From Solobacterium sp. (GTDB lineage Bacteria; Bacillota_I; Bacilli_A; Erysipelotrichales; Erysipelotrichaceae), in assembly GCA_017430925.1 (NCBI GenBank), contig JAFRMA010000071.1:16394-80393 (forward strand): a DNA stretch of 64,000 bases, read 5' to 3'. The translations under genes and the position numbers were made by a program. Below are positions 53,455 through 63,000 of this stretch, piece after piece. Within the stretch, counting starts at the first letter, position 1; each line of letters begins with the position of its first letter. Below the pieces are notes generated by a model, which was not told where the DNA came from, made no database searches, and worked only from the letters and a program-made list of their open reading frames with translations.

Positions 53455-54555
53455 TTATCCTTCAATGAATTCAAAACCGTTAAACGGAGGAATCCCGTCA
53501 TAGGAATGGATCGTACGCTGCCCTCTCAGTGCTTTCATCGTTTCTTTCGCAAGTGCCTCCTGTTCCAGTTCTCCGGGATAAACGAAGATATCCGCAATCC
53601 ATCCGCAGCGTTCTCTGATTTGTTCACACAGATCGTCATAGATGACCAGTCCTCCGGTCAGCAGGATCCCGTCAACATTTCCTTTCAGTACTGCAGCCAT
53701 GGCACCGATTTCCTTACAAATCTGATAGACCATGGATTTATATACAAGTTCTGCTTTTTTATCACCATTTTGTACCATCTCGTAAATTGTCTTGAAGTTA
53801 CTTGTCCCGAAGAATGACACAAAGCCTCCGGATCTTGAGCACATCGTTCTTACTTCCTGTGTGCCGTGCTCATCGATATAATCCAGAAGTTTCAGTACCG
53901 GTACAGATCCGATTCTTGTCGGTGTAAACGCCCCGTCTCCGCCGCTGCCGACATTACCATCAATCATCCGTCCGTTCTGATGCGCATGTACGGTAATACC
54001 ACCGTCAATATGGCACACGATCAGATTACATGTTTCATAATTCAGATCATGCAGTTCACAATGCTTTCGTGCAACCGCCTTCTGATTCAAAACATGTGCC
54101 TGCGCATTCCGGTATAATCCCTGGATTCCAGTCATCCTGGCTTCATCACAAAGCTCATCCACATTGGTCGGGTCCATTGTAAATGCCCTTTTATTTCCTT
54201 CCCTGCTCAATTCATAGGCCAGCATGACTCCCAGCTTTGCCGGATGTTCACTGCCGCCTTTCGCTTCCTTTGTGTCATTGTAAAGCAGGTCATTGATTTC
54301 AATTACTCCTGACTTCACCGGTACAGCACTTCCGCCTCTTCCTACAAACACATCAATATCATCCAGGGACAGCCCGTTCTTTTCAAGGAAACTGAGGATA
54401 ACCTGTTTCCGGAAAGGAACCTGATCATTAACGTGAGGATATCTAAGAAGTTCCGGTGCGTCATGAAAGACACTCTCTTCAAACAGCACTTTTTCATCTT
54501 CATAAATACTTATCTTCGTTGATGTGGATCCTGGATTGATAATCAATAACTTCAT
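53455..54555 (-). CDS. buk: Butyrate kinase
   Basis: 366 residues, full length. LLIINPGSTSTKISIYEDE at the start is the ATP phosphate loop; FVGRGGSAVPVKSGV, CHIDGGITVHAHQNGRMIDGN (split) and GILLTGGLVIYDDL are hallmarks of the acetate/butyrate kinase family, with butyrate-kinase-type substitutions. It makes ATP and butyrate from butyryl phosphate in the last step of fermentation. The usual partner phosphotransbutyrylase is not next to it in this window, so it lies elsewhere or butyryl-CoA transferase is used. Branched-chain acids are alternative substrates. Confidence 0.93.
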   Translation of the reverse strand: MKLLIINPGSTSTKISIYEDEKVLFEESVFHDAPELLRYPHVNDQVPFRKQVILSFLEKNGLSLDDIDVFVGRGGSAVPVKSGVIEINDLLYNDTKEAKGGSEHPAKLGVMLAYELSREGNKRAFTMDPTNVDELCDEARMTGIQGLYRNAQAHVLNQKAVARKHCELHDLNYETCNLIVCHIDGGITVHAHQNGRMIDGNVGSGGDGAFTPTRIGSVPVLKLLDYIDEHGTQEVRTMCSRSGGFVSFFGTSNFKTIYEMVQNGDKKAELVYKSMVYQICKEIGAMAAVLKGNVDGILLTGGLVIYDDLCEQIRERCGWIADIFVYPGELEQEALAKETMKALRGQRTIHSYDGIPPFNGFEFIEG

Positions 54556-54671
54556 ACTTGCCTACCTCTGTCGGTTTGATTCATATCATTATAAACACAA
54601 ATCATGTCATCGTTGAAGAAATACATCTTCTGAAGTAGTTAATATATGAATATCTGTTTTGGTAATGATAA

Positions 54672-54699
54672 AAACCGTCCGGCTATATCGGACGGTTTC
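54672..54699 (-). terminator. Terminator of the glucose-6-phosphate isomerase gene
   Basis: AAACCGTCCG and CGGACGGTTT arms with a seven-base loop, followed on the minus strand by TTTATCATT. It lies about 30 bases past the stop. Confidence 0.88.
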
Positions 54700-54724
54700 C
54701 TGAACTTACAAATATGATGTTCGT

Positions 54725-56305
54725 TTAGATAGCAAGCAGGTCACTGTATACAGCCAGTGCGCCGTCTGTATCGTGAGCGAGTACTTTCTTTGCGAGTACC
54801 TTACCAAGTTGTACACCTTCCTGGTCAAAGCTGTTCACATTCCATACAAAGCCCTGGAACATAACCTTGTTTTCGAAGTGGGCAAGTAATGCGCCGAGGG
54901 AACGTGGTGTCAGCTGGTCACCGATAATAATGCTGGAAGGACGTCCGCCGTCAAACTTCTTGTTCAGATTTTCATCATCCTTACCGCAGGCAAATGCGAC
55001 GATCTGTGCGGCAACATTTGCGCAGAGCTTCTGCTGACTTGTGCTGCCCTGGATATCCACATCACTGCCGATCTGGGACTGTCTGAATCCGACGAACTGC
55101 ATCGGGACAATATTTTTACCCTGGTGGAGCAGCTGATAGAAAGAATGTTGTCCGTTGGTACCAGGTTCACCAAAGATGATCGGTCCGGTCGGATAGGATA
55201 CCGGCTCACCGAAGCGGTTAACAGACTTACCGTTGGATTCCATATCCAGCTGCTGCAGATGTGCCGGGAAACGGCTCAAAGCCTGGGAATAAGGCAGAAC
55301 AGCTGTAGTTTCATATCCAAGTACATTTCTCTCATAGACACCGATCAGCGCGTCCAGCATTGCTGCATTCTTCAGCACGTCCGGTTCTTTGGCAAGCTTA
55401 TCTTCCTCGGCTGCACCGTTCAGGAATTCAGCAAACACTTCCGGCCCGAATGCCAGAGAGAGCACAGCTCCGCCGACTGCGGATGAAGAAGAATAACGGC
55501 CGCCGATATAGTCATCCATGAAGAACGCGTCAAGATAGCCTTCATTGCCTGCCAGCGGAGATGTCTCACTGGTCACAGCAATCATATGCTTTGCCGGATC
55601 CAGACCAGCCTGAACCAGCGCATTCTTGACGAAGGATTCATTTGTCAATGTTTCCAGAGTTGTACCGGATTTGGATACCAGAACAAACAGGGAGTGCGCA
55701 ACATCGATATTGCCGAGTACACCTGCGGCATCATCCGGATCAACGTTGGAAATAAACGCAGCCTTCATCTTCAGTGTATTATTTCTCTTTGCCCAGTTTT
55801 CCAGAGCAATGTACATTGCGCGGGGGCCGAGATCACTTCCGCCGATACCGATTTGGACAACTGTGGTGAACTTTTCACCAGCAGCGTTTGTGATTTCGCC
55901 TGCATGAACCTTCTTTGCGAATTCAGCAATTCTTTCCTGCTGTTTTACATAGAATTCACGCTTGTTGACACCGTCCGCAACAACATCATTTCCGAGCTGT
56001 CCTCTGCACAGCTGATGCAGAACCAGACGTTTTTCCCCGGTGTTGATTACTTCACCGTTATACAGTGCAGCATACTTTTCCTGCAGCTGTGCTTCTTCAG
56101 CCAGTTTCTTCAAGGCTTCCAGAACTGTTTCATCTACAGCTTTAGCGGCATAATTATAAACCATACCCTCTGCCATCGGTGCGCAGTATGTCTTTGCACG
56201 CTGTGCTCCGCTTTCCCCGCTCATTACTTCGGGTAAGCATACCCTTCCGGCAGTTTCGAGCTCCTTAAAAGCAGAAAGCTCATTCAGATTTTTCCATTCA
56301 ACCAT
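54725..56305 (-). CDS. pgi: Glucose-6-phosphate isomerase
   Basis: 526 residues from the ATG at 56305, preceded by AGGAGG; the longer frame lacks a ribosome site. VVQIGIGGSDLGPRAMYIAL and GGRYSSSSAVGGAVLSLAFG are the sugar-phosphate blocks, with the catalytic Glu in the NGQHSFYQLLHQG region and the lysine in FVWNVNSFDQEGVQLGK. It interconverts glucose 6-phosphate and fructose 6-phosphate. Monocistronic, with a TATAAT -10 upstream and a strong terminator. Confidence 0.95.
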   Translation of the reverse strand: MVEWKNLNELSAFKELETAGRVCLPEVMSGESGAQRAKTYCAPMAEGMVYNYAAKAVDETVLEALKKLAEEAQLQEKYAALYNGEVINTGEKRLVLHQLCRGQLGNDVVADGVNKREFYVKQQERIAEFAKKVHAGEITNAAGEKFTTVVQIGIGGSDLGPRAMYIALENWAKRNNTLKMKAAFISNVDPDDAAGVLGNIDVAHSLFVLVSKSGTTLETLTNESFVKNALVQAGLDPAKHMIAVTSETSPLAGNEGYLDAFFMDDYIGGRYSSSSAVGGAVLSLAFGPEVFAEFLNGAAEEDKLAKEPDVLKNAAMLDALIGVYERNVLGYETTAVLPYSQALSRFPAHLQQLDMESNGKSVNRFGEPVSYPTGPIIFGEPGTNGQHSFYQLLHQGKNIVPMQFVGFRQSQIGSDVDIQGSTSQQKLCANVAAQIVAFACGKDDENLNKKFDGGRPSSIIIGDQLTPRSLGALLAHFENKVMFQGFVWNVNSFDQEGVQLGKVLAKKVLAHDTDGALAVYSDLLAI

Positions 56306-56365
56306 TCTATTCCTCCTGTAATCTGACATACTAGTAGTCTGAATCATGAAATTCTCTTTTTTATT

Positions 56366-56371
56366 ATTATA
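56366..56371 (-). promoter_or_regulatory. -10 element of pgi
   Basis: TATAAT on the minus strand (ATTATA on the plus strand), about 60 bases before the start codon. The -35 is not clear. Confidence 0.45.
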
Positions 56372-56403
56372 CCGTAATCTGAGGGAAAACAGACAGTGCA
56401 GAA

Positions 56404-56432
56404 AGAAAACCTGTGTATTTTCACACAGGTTT
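56404..56432 (-). terminator. Terminator of the GGGtGRT operon
   Basis: AAACCTGTGT and ACACAGGTTT arms with a six-base loop, followed on the minus strand by TTCTTTC. It lies about 70 bases past the GGGtGRT stop. Confidence 0.8.
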
Positions 56433-56502
56433 CAAATCATAGTAATAACGTAAGTAAAGATACAAAGTACTCCGAAGAAGAATTCGTTCAGAGACCGGAT
56501 CG

Positions 56503-57522
56503 TTACCTGGACATTGCCTCCTGTACAGCAACCGCAACCGCAACAGTCATACCGACCATCGGGTTGTTGCCTGCACCAAGGAAGCCCATCATCTCAACGT
56601 GTGCCGGAACAGAGGAAGAACCAGCGAACTGCGCATCCGAATGCATACGTCCCAGAGTATCTGTCATACCGTAGGAAGCAGGTCCTGCCGCCATGTTATC
56701 AGGATGCAGAGTACGCCCTGTACCGCCGCCGGAAGCAACCGAGAAATACTTCTTGCCGGCTTCCCAGCGTTCTTTCTTGTAAGTACCTGCGACCGGATGC
56801 TGGAAACGCGTAGGATTGGTGGAATTTCCGGTAATGGAAACATCCGCACCCTCATGCCACATGATCGCAACACCTTCGCGGACATCGTCCGCGCCATAGC
56901 AGTTTACTTTTGCACGGTCACCGCTGGAATAAGCAGTTCTGCTGACGACTGTCAGCGCGTGATCTTCCCTGACATCGGCAGAAAGATAATCATACTTGGT
57001 CTGGACATAGGTGAAACCGTTAATGCGGCTGATGATCATCGCTGCATCTTTGCCAAGACCGTTCAGGATAACACGGAGAGGTTTCTGACGAACCTTGTTC
57101 GCGTTCAGAGCAATCTTGATTGCGCCTTCAGCAGCAGCAAAGGACTCATGTCCCGCAAGGAAAGCGAAACATTCCGTTTCTTCATCAAGAAGCATCGCAC
57201 CGAGATTGCCATGACCGATACCAACCTGTCTCTGATCTGCGACAGAACCAGGAATGCAGAACGCCTGCAGTCCTACACCGATCCACCTGGCAGCGTCAGA
57301 AGCTCTCACAGCGCCTTCCTTCATGGCAATTGCTGCTCCGAGTTCATACGCCCACTTGACATTTTCAAAACAGATCGGCTGTGTACTCTCAACGATACTG
57401 TAAGCATCCACACCCTTGCTGTTGGTAAAAGCCTTCACATCTTCAAAACTTTTGAAACCATACTTTTCAAGAACGGGCTGCAGCTGGGGCATACGTCCTG
57501 CATAATTTTCAAACAAAGCCAT
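56503..57522 (-). CDS. GGGtGRT protein
   Basis: 339 residues, full length. It contains the name-giving SVASGGGTGRTLHPDNMAA near residue 270, plus IGVGLQAFCIPGSVADQRQVG, AFLAGHESFAAAEGAIKIAL and GAGNNPMVGMTVAVAVAV. The family is conserved in anaerobic Firmicutes; no function has been shown. It is nearly always beside a NifU-like scaffold gene, as here (12 bases downstream of it), which suggests a role in Fe-S or metal-cofactor handling. Its glycine- and histidine-rich blocks look like an enzyme active site rather than a structural protein. No signal peptide. Confidence 0.92.
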   Translation of the reverse strand: MALFENYAGRMPQLQPVLEKYGFKSFEDVKAFTNSKGVDAYSIVESTQPICFENVKWAYELGAAIAMKEGAVRASDAARWIGVGLQAFCIPGSVADQRQVGIGHGNLGAMLLDEETECFAFLAGHESFAAAEGAIKIALNANKVRQKPLRVILNGLGKDAAMIISRINGFTYVQTKYDYLSADVREDHALTVVSRTAYSSGDRAKVNCYGADDVREGVAIMWHEGADVSITGNSTNPTRFQHPVAGTYKKERWEAGKKYFSVASGGGTGRTLHPDNMAAGPASYGMTDTLGRMHSDAQFAGSSSVPAHVEMMGFLGAGNNPMVGMTVAVAVAVQEAMSR

Positions 57523-57534
57523 AACTGCACCTCC

Positions 57535-58236
57535 TTATTCTTTACGCGGATCGATCCACTTGACCGCTCCGTCTTCTTCTGTAAAGCGACCATACGTGCC
57601 CAGATTCTTCTCATAAGCTTCGTTCGGGGACATACCGTTCTTGATCGCATCCATCATCTTACCAAGACTGAGGAACTGATAACCGCAGACCTGGTCGTCC
57701 TTGTCAAGCGCCATCTTTACAACATAACCTTCGGTCATTTCAAGATAACGGGTTCCCTTTGCGGCAGTGCCATACATCGTACCTACCATGGATCTCAGAC
57801 CCTTACCCAAATCCTCCAGACCGGCACCGACACGAAGTCCGTCCTCAGAGAAAGCAGACTGTGTACGGCCGTATACGATCTGCAGGAACAGTTCGCGCAT
57901 AGCGGTATTGATTGCATCACATACCAGGTCAGTGTTCAGAGCTTCCAGAAGCGTCTTGCCGGGAAGAATCTCACTCGCCATGGCGGCGGAATGCGTCATG
58001 CCGGAGCACCCGATCGTCTCAACCAGTGCTTCCTGGATTATGCCATCCTTAACGTTCAGGCTCAGCTTGCAGGCTCCCTGCTGCGGAGCACACCAACCAA
58101 TCCCATGTGTGTATCCGGAAATATCCTTGATCTCTTTTGCCTGGACCCATTTCCCCTCTTCGGGAATCGGAGCCGGGCCATGATCCGGACCTTTTGCGAC
58201 ACACGTCATCTCTTCAACTTCTTTTGTGTATTGCAT
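57535..58236 (-). CDS. Iron-sulfur cluster assembly scaffold-like protein (NifU/IscU type, GGGtGRT-associated)
   Basis: 233 residues, longer than a standard IscU (about 130-150). Visible Cys: GIGWCAPQQGACKLS (two), TIGCSGMTHSAAMASE, DLVCDAINTAMRELF and QVCGYQFLSLG. IGCSGMTHSAAMASEILPGKTL is the typical second-Cys block of NifU-like scaffolds. It may hold a transient [2Fe-2S] or [4Fe-4S] cluster for transfer. The C-terminal 100 residues are specific to the GGGtGRT-linked form. Ribosome site AAGGAGG upstream; first gene of the pair. Confidence 0.85.
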   Translation of the reverse strand: MQYTKEVEEMTCVAKGPDHGPAPIPEEGKWVQAKEIKDISGYTHGIGWCAPQQGACKLSLNVKDGIIQEALVETIGCSGMTHSAAMASEILPGKTLLEALNTDLVCDAINTAMRELFLQIVYGRTQSAFSEDGLRVGAGLEDLGKGLRSMVGTMYGTAAKGTRYLEMTEGYVVKMALDKDDQVCGYQFLSLGKMMDAIKNGMSPNEAYEKNLGTYGRFTEEDGAVKWIDPRKE

Positions 58237-58355
58237 ATAGCATATCCTCCTTTAATTCAATATGGAATTCAGTAGTTTAATGTAACTCTACCATAACTCC
58301 CTCTGGTTTCCTACATTTACATTATTATCAGGATGAAATCCAACCGGAATTATAC

Positions 58356-58643
58356 TCAGATATCACAGTCAAAGATTGCCTTCTTCGTGATCCTGTCCCC
58401 GTATTCTTTTTTCCACCGGATATGAGGCTCAGATTCAGCGTATGCGGGAAGTGCTTCCTTTTCCATCGTAATAATGATCATCAGATCAAAACGGTTGGCA
58501 ATATCAGAATTAGAGACCCGGATATCCAGGGAATGGATCCCGGGAATTGCCAGTGTCTCCTTGAAAATATCCCGCACAGGTTCCACCAGTGCCTTTACAT
58601 CTGTTCCTTCCGTAAACTTTACAATAATATAATGTTCCATCAT
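58356..58643 (-). CDS. Dabb-family protein (stress-responsive alpha/beta barrel)
   Basis: 95 residues. HYIIVKFTEGTDVKALVEPVRDIFKETLAIPGIHSLDIRVS in two parts and NRFDLMIIITMEKEALPAYAES match Dabb dimers. Known members are plant stress proteins and bacterial cyclases or isomerases. Function here unknown. Start by GGAGAG eight to nine bases upstream of the double ATG. About 120 bases upstream of the scaffold gene but transcribed away from the LRR lipoprotein; may be read into the GGGtGRT operon. Confidence 0.82.
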   Translation of the reverse strand: MMEHYIIVKFTEGTDVKALVEPVRDIFKETLAIPGIHSLDIRVSNSDIANRFDLMIIITMEKEALPAYAESEPHIRWKKEYGDRITKKAIFDCDI

Positions 58644-58923
58644 ATACGTTCTCTCCTTTCCCTATTCCGATTATAAGTTCGCTTAATAACATTCAATCAA
58701 GACCTGTGAACTGACATTCCCGGTCAGAGACTCTTTTGTCAATCTGACAGCTTCTCTTTACAAACTAAATATATCATACTTAAACCCTAAAAATAGCCGG
58801 ATAAAACCGGGCAAAGCATTGGAAATCTTGTGATAATCATCAATATAGATTATTATTTTACCTGCAGAAACCTAATTGTATTTCTGCCAAAGAGTATGAT
58901 CAACAGATGGAGCAAAAAGACAA

Positions 58924-59811
58924 ATGAAAAAGACAATTAAAATGTTACTAACCTTGGCGATCGTTTTTTCCTCCGCTGCGTGCGCAGAGAAAAACACTCC
59001 CGAAACAACTAGTTCCGAGAAACCTGAAACCAGTTCTGAGGCTGAAACAAGCTCCGAACCGGAAACCAGTAAAGAACAGGAAAGTACTTCTTCCGACAAT
59101 ACTTCCGGTTATTTCGAATTTGATGATGACGGAACAACCGTCAGAGGTCTTACAGAAGAAGGAATGAAGCAGACTGTGCTGGTAGTTCCCGCCCAGACAA
59201 AGGCATTTATGGGATTCAGCTTTGACGAATGTGATGCCGAAGAAGTCAGTTTTGAAGCAGATCATGACTTGGAGATCGGTGATGTGTTCGGCGCAGATCC
59301 CAAACTGAAGAAAGTGACTCTTCCTGCAGAACTCTCCGTTATTCCGGATTCTGCTTTCAGCAATTGTGAAGCTCTTGAGTCCATCGTGATTCCTGTCGGT
59401 GTCACCAGGATCGAGGCATGGGCATTTAACTACTGTGAAAGCCTCAAAGAAGTCACTTTTGCCGGAACCAAATGCGAAGTTATAGGCGAATACGCATTCA
59501 GTGACTGCGCGCTTGAAGAAGTAGTACTTCCGGAAGGTCTCAAAACTATTGATGAGTCTGCGTTCAACTTCTGCGAGGAGCTCGTTTCCATCACATTCCC
59601 CTCAACGATTGAATCTATCGCAGGACATGTATGTAACGGTGACAGCCTCACTGAGCTTCATTTCGCCCCGGGTGTAGAAAACGTGACCATCGATCCGTTC
59701 GCCTTTATGACACGTACATCGGAGATTACCGTGTACATTGCGAAAGATTCATGGATGGATCAGAATCAGAGCAGCTGGAACGTTGGCTTCGGTGCTATCG
59801 CTTATGAATAA
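58924..59811 (+). CDS. Leucine-rich-repeat (BspA-like) lipoprotein
   Basis: 295 residues. A signal peptide ends with the lipobox SAAC (Cys20). A Ser/Thr/Glu-rich stalk of about 40 residues follows (TSSEKPETSSEAETSSEPE). From about 120 there are four to five LRR_5/BspA units (LKKVTLPAELSVIPDSAFSNC, LESIVIPVGVTRIEAWAFNYC, LEEVVLPEGLKTIDESAFNFC). Such proteins bind host proteins or other bacteria at the surface. A typical surface adhesin of gut Firmicutes. Alone in its transcript, with a strong terminator. Confidence 0.85.
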   Translation: MKKTIKMLLTLAIVFSSAACAEKNTPETTSSEKPETSSEAETSSEPETSKEQESTSSDNTSGYFEFDDDGTTVRGLTEEGMKQTVLVVPAQTKAFMGFSFDECDAEEVSFEADHDLEIGDVFGADPKLKKVTLPAELSVIPDSAFSNCEALESIVIPVGVTRIEAWAFNYCESLKEVTFAGTKCEVIGEYAFSDCALEEVVLPEGLKTIDESAFNFCEELVSITFPSTIESIAGHVCNGDSLTELHFAPGVENVTIDPFAFMTRTSEITVYIAKDSWMDQNQSSWNVGFGAIAYE

Positions 59812-59876
59812 GCACTGTTATCCTCAGATATAAATACGTGAAAACTTTTAAATAATCATACCATTTATGGAAGAGA

Positions 59877-59900
59877 GGCGAAGGAATCCTTCGCCTTTTT
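59877..59900 (+). terminator. Terminator of the leucine-rich lipoprotein gene
   Basis: A perfect eight-pair stem GGCGAAGG/CCTTCGCC with an AAT loop and five T, 65 bases past the stop. Confidence 0.9.
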
Positions 59901-60012
59901 GTGTGTATTACGTATCCGGGAAACGAAAAAGACCACGCGTCTGCGAAGTCTTCATCTTTATTCACTGATTTCAAATATTCTCGAAGGATAAAAGGTGTTA
60001 CCCCTGTACGGG

Positions 60013-62586
60013 TTATGAAATGGCTTCCTGTCCCACAGTATACGACCATTTCCCGTCGGCATTCTTTTGAGCAGTACACTGACCAAAGTAATAAGCACCT
60101 AATCCGCTGCGCCACTTTTGCGCATCAAACGTTGTACGTTTCGGAGTTGAATCACCGTTTTCATTTGTCTTTATGGAGAAGAACAACCCATCTTCCCAAT
60201 AGAGTTTATCTTTATCAATATAACCCTGTTCACAGAGTTCTTCCCATGTTCCCACAATGTATGGAAGATTATGCTTTGATGCAAATTCACTCATTACTGT
60301 TTCTTTTTCCATTTTAGTCAGGTGAGATAGTTCAGACAGATCAAGACCAATCTGAGATATTCCGTGATTCAACCCGGAATCAACATTCCATAAATCTTCC
60401 AGCACTTCCAGATATAACCCACAGACATCTGTTCGTATATTAACAAGCTGTGCATCAAATTCTGTATAGCCTGTAATGTCCGAATCTGAAACTTCTGCAA
60501 TCACAAACCAGCCTGCCATATCATCCGTATATGTTTCTGGATTATTAGTCTGTACCACATTCAGGCAGAAAGTTGATTGTCCATAAGAAATGCCCTGAAG
60601 CGCATACCGGAAGGAGCCGCTGCTTGCTGCTACATATCCAATGACTATGGTATGATCAGCAAAGAAACTGTCATCATATGAAGCCGTAACATCATTGAAA
60701 GAAGGCACTTCATCATACCCTTGATCTAATGTCAGGATATCTTTGTAGCTTTCTATGAATTGGTCAAGATCTTTCATCGTGTCAAGTTTATAAACCGGGA
60801 GATGGCGCACGGAACTGATAAGCATTTTTTCTCCGTTAAGGCAATCGCGCATCATTTCTCCTTCGGTCCAGTTTGCATATGTAACCACTGTTTTTATTGT
60901 AGAGGCTGGCAGATCATTACTTCCGGTTTGAGCGTTCCCAAAGAGCATCTGCCTGATCCCGTCAATATATTCCCGTTGGCGTTTTTCTACTGAGCTCTGG
61001 TCCTCGTCTTTTTCCCGGATCCAAAAATCTGCGATATAACTGGAGACAGGATTTTGCCAGGGAATAATAAAGATTTCACTCTCATCAATATCATAAGTGG
61101 AAAGGATAGCCCTCATCTCTGCAATCGAGGCACCCTTCAAGTTCATCAATTCTTCCATCGTCTTTTCGCGGTTGGTTCCGGGAAGAACGCCGCAGGAATA
61201 ACTGTCAGGCACGATCTGCCACACATAGACTTCTAAGCCTTTAAAAGTAGAAAGCCCAAAGTACTCAGGATATTTTTCTTTTAATGATGCCATGTCGGTC
61301 TCCGCCTCAATTGTGTTGGTTCCCGCACAGACTTTGCTAAGATAGTCAGCAAACCCTTCATCATCGATACGATAGTGGTGATCCCGATACATGATTCCGA
61401 TATGGTTTCCTTCATCATCAAAACCGGCGATCATAAACTGTCCCGTTTGGGATGAAAATGCCGACAGGGAATAATAGGGTGTGAAACCACCGAGATCGTC
61501 ATCCCGTCTCCCAATTTTCAGCACTGCCAAACGAGCCTGCAGTTCATCAAGCTCCTCTCTTGTCAAGTTTCTTGTTACCGGTTCATTCGGACGCAGATCG
61601 AGAGCTTTTACCGAAGTCAACTGTACGTTCTCAAATGATATATTTCTGCCGGAGAAAGGATCTGTCATCAGGCATACAGCAAGAATGATACAGGTGATAA
61701 TAGCAAGCAGGATGATCCAGAATGCAGGCTTTTTATAGTTCAATACGCCCTTGACTCTTTCTTTCACCCCTACTTCACCAAAAGCAAGAGGACATGCTGC
61801 AATTCTTCTTCTCGGGAGACTGCAGTCCAGAAGCGCCTGTGAATATGCCGCTATATCGTCCTTATCCATATCACGGATAACTTTTTCATCACATGCCATT
61901 TCGATATCTCTGCATAGCAGTATATAGGCAACCCAGCACAGCGGATTGAACCAATAAACAGCAAGCAGTAAATACCCCAAAGGCTTCCACCAGTGATCAT
62001 GGCGCTGTAAATGGGCGGTTTCATGACGAATCACAAGGTCGAGTGTCTCCCCGGTCATTGAAGACGGCACATAGATAACCGGTCTGAATACACCCAGGAT
62101 AAACGGCGCTCCGACTTCATCACATGATAAAATACGCTCACTGACAGGCACACATACGGAAACCATTTTCTTAAGTTTTATGTAGCTGATAAGCGCATAT
62201 GTCAGCATGATCACAATGCCGGAAATCCACACGATCGCTGCCACGGGAATAATGACCTGAAGCGGATTTATGCTGTCCGCAGGCGATGGCGTAAACGACC
62301 CTGCTATCACCGGGTTGATGAACTCATTGACAGCTGTGATTCCCGAATTGATGGCAGGCTCATGTTGTAATGAAATATTTACCGGGATAGTTTCACTGCT
62401 TGGAACCAAACTGAAAATACTCTCATACGAAAATGGGCAGACAAGCCGGATAGCGACAAGCCCCCACAGAAGGCATGGAATCCATTTCGGCGCTTTCTTC
62501 AGGAGCAGTCTTACCAGAACAACCGCCAGAATCAGCCAGCTTGCGGTAATGCTCATATTCACTATTTTGAGAAAAACAGAGCTCAT
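60013..62586 (-). CDS. BlaR1/MecR1-type M56 membrane metalloprotease with large extra extracellular domain
   Basis: 857 residues from the ATG at 62586, six bases after AAGGAGGG. Four to five helices form the M56 domain; the zinc site is HETAH (His188, Glu189, His192), with EMACDEKVI (Glu229) as third ligand. A helix at about 288-306 exports the rest. BlaR1 has a penicillin-binding sensor of about 260 residues there; this protein has about 550 residues with no SxxK/SxN/KTG set visible, so it senses something else. Blocks such as NLTREELDELQARL and GIMYRDHHYRIDDEGFADYL repeat small secreted-domain themes. On sensing it would cleave the BlaI repressor. The gap to the BlaI stop is two bases. Confidence 0.85.
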   Translation of the reverse strand: MSSVFLKIVNMSITASWLILAVVLVRLLLKKAPKWIPCLLWGLVAIRLVCPFSYESIFSLVPSSETIPVNISLQHEPAINSGITAVNEFINPVIAGSFTPSPADSINPLQVIIPVAAIVWISGIVIMLTYALISYIKLKKMVSVCVPVSERILSCDEVGAPFILGVFRPVIYVPSSMTGETLDLVIRHETAHLQRHDHWWKPLGYLLLAVYWFNPLCWVAYILLCRDIEMACDEKVIRDMDKDDIAAYSQALLDCSLPRRRIAACPLAFGEVGVKERVKGVLNYKKPAFWIILLAIITCIILAVCLMTDPFSGRNISFENVQLTSVKALDLRPNEPVTRNLTREELDELQARLAVLKIGRRDDDLGGFTPYYSLSAFSSQTGQFMIAGFDDEGNHIGIMYRDHHYRIDDEGFADYLSKVCAGTNTIEAETDMASLKEKYPEYFGLSTFKGLEVYVWQIVPDSYSCGVLPGTNREKTMEELMNLKGASIAEMRAILSTYDIDESEIFIIPWQNPVSSYIADFWIREKDEDQSSVEKRQREYIDGIRQMLFGNAQTGSNDLPASTIKTVVTYANWTEGEMMRDCLNGEKMLISSVRHLPVYKLDTMKDLDQFIESYKDILTLDQGYDEVPSFNDVTASYDDSFFADHTIVIGYVAASSGSFRYALQGISYGQSTFCLNVVQTNNPETYTDDMAGWFVIAEVSDSDITGYTEFDAQLVNIRTDVCGLYLEVLEDLWNVDSGLNHGISQIGLDLSELSHLTKMEKETVMSEFASKHNLPYIVGTWEELCEQGYIDKDKLYWEDGLFFSIKTNENGDSTPKRTTFDAQKWRSGLGAYYFGQCTAQKNADGKWSYTVGQEAIS

Positions 62587-62588
62587 GA

Positions 62589-62954
62589 TCAACCCTCCTT
62601 CTTGAAAGCATCGATCATTTTCTGAATTTCATCGGCTTCTTTTGCCGATATGTTTTTCTTTGAGATAAATGCTGCAATGAATGCAGGAAGAGATCCCTTA
62701 TAGGAATCTTCAATGATCTGTTCACTTTTAGCTGAATAGAATTCCTCACGAGAAACAAGAGACGTAACTATGCCCTCTTTGTTCTGAAGCAATCCTTTTT
62801 CGCACAGCTTCCGGAGAACCGTATAGGTCGTCGGTCTTTTCCAGCTCAGTTCCTTCTCGCATATTTTAGCCAGTTCGCCGGATGCAATCGGTTCATGTGC
62901 CCAAACGATATCCGCAAAACGTTCCTGTATAGCTCCAAGCTCAAAGTCTTTCAT
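62589..62954 (-). CDS. BlaI/MecI/CopY-family repressor
   Basis: 121 residues. A winged-helix domain (FADIVWAHEPIASGELAKICEKELSWKRPTTYTVLRKLCEKGLL in two parts) binds paired half-sites, and the C-terminal part (FIAAFISKKNISAKEADEIQKMIDAF) dimerises. Family members are cut by BlaR1 near the domain junction when the inducer is present. It is first in a two-gene operon with the protease, and its promoter carries two matching palindromes. No beta-lactamase gene lies nearby, so other envelope-stress genes are the likely targets. Confidence 0.92.
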   Translation of the reverse strand: MKDFELGAIQERFADIVWAHEPIASGELAKICEKELSWKRPTTYTVLRKLCEKGLLQNKEGIVTSLVSREEFYSAKSEQIIEDSYKGSLPAFIAAFISKKNISAKEADEIQKMIDAFKKEG

Positions 62955-62975
62955 CGTTCTGACTCCTTTCTGCCT

Positions 62976-62991
62976 GTTTATCCGAATAAAC
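62976..62991. promoter_or_regulatory. Second BlaI operator candidate (imperfect palindrome)
   Basis: GTTTAT-CCGA-ATAAAC: matching six-base arms with a four-base centre, 26 bases from the main operator and downstream of the expected transcription start. Confidence 0.6.
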
Positions 62992-63000
62992 TACGTTTTT

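Noticed and set aside
56599..58275. 558-codon plus-strand open frame opposite the GGGtGRT and scaffold genes
   Set aside because: It is the antisense of two clearly real genes with family motifs; its translation shows no domain and has biased composition. Long antisense frames are common here because of codon usage.
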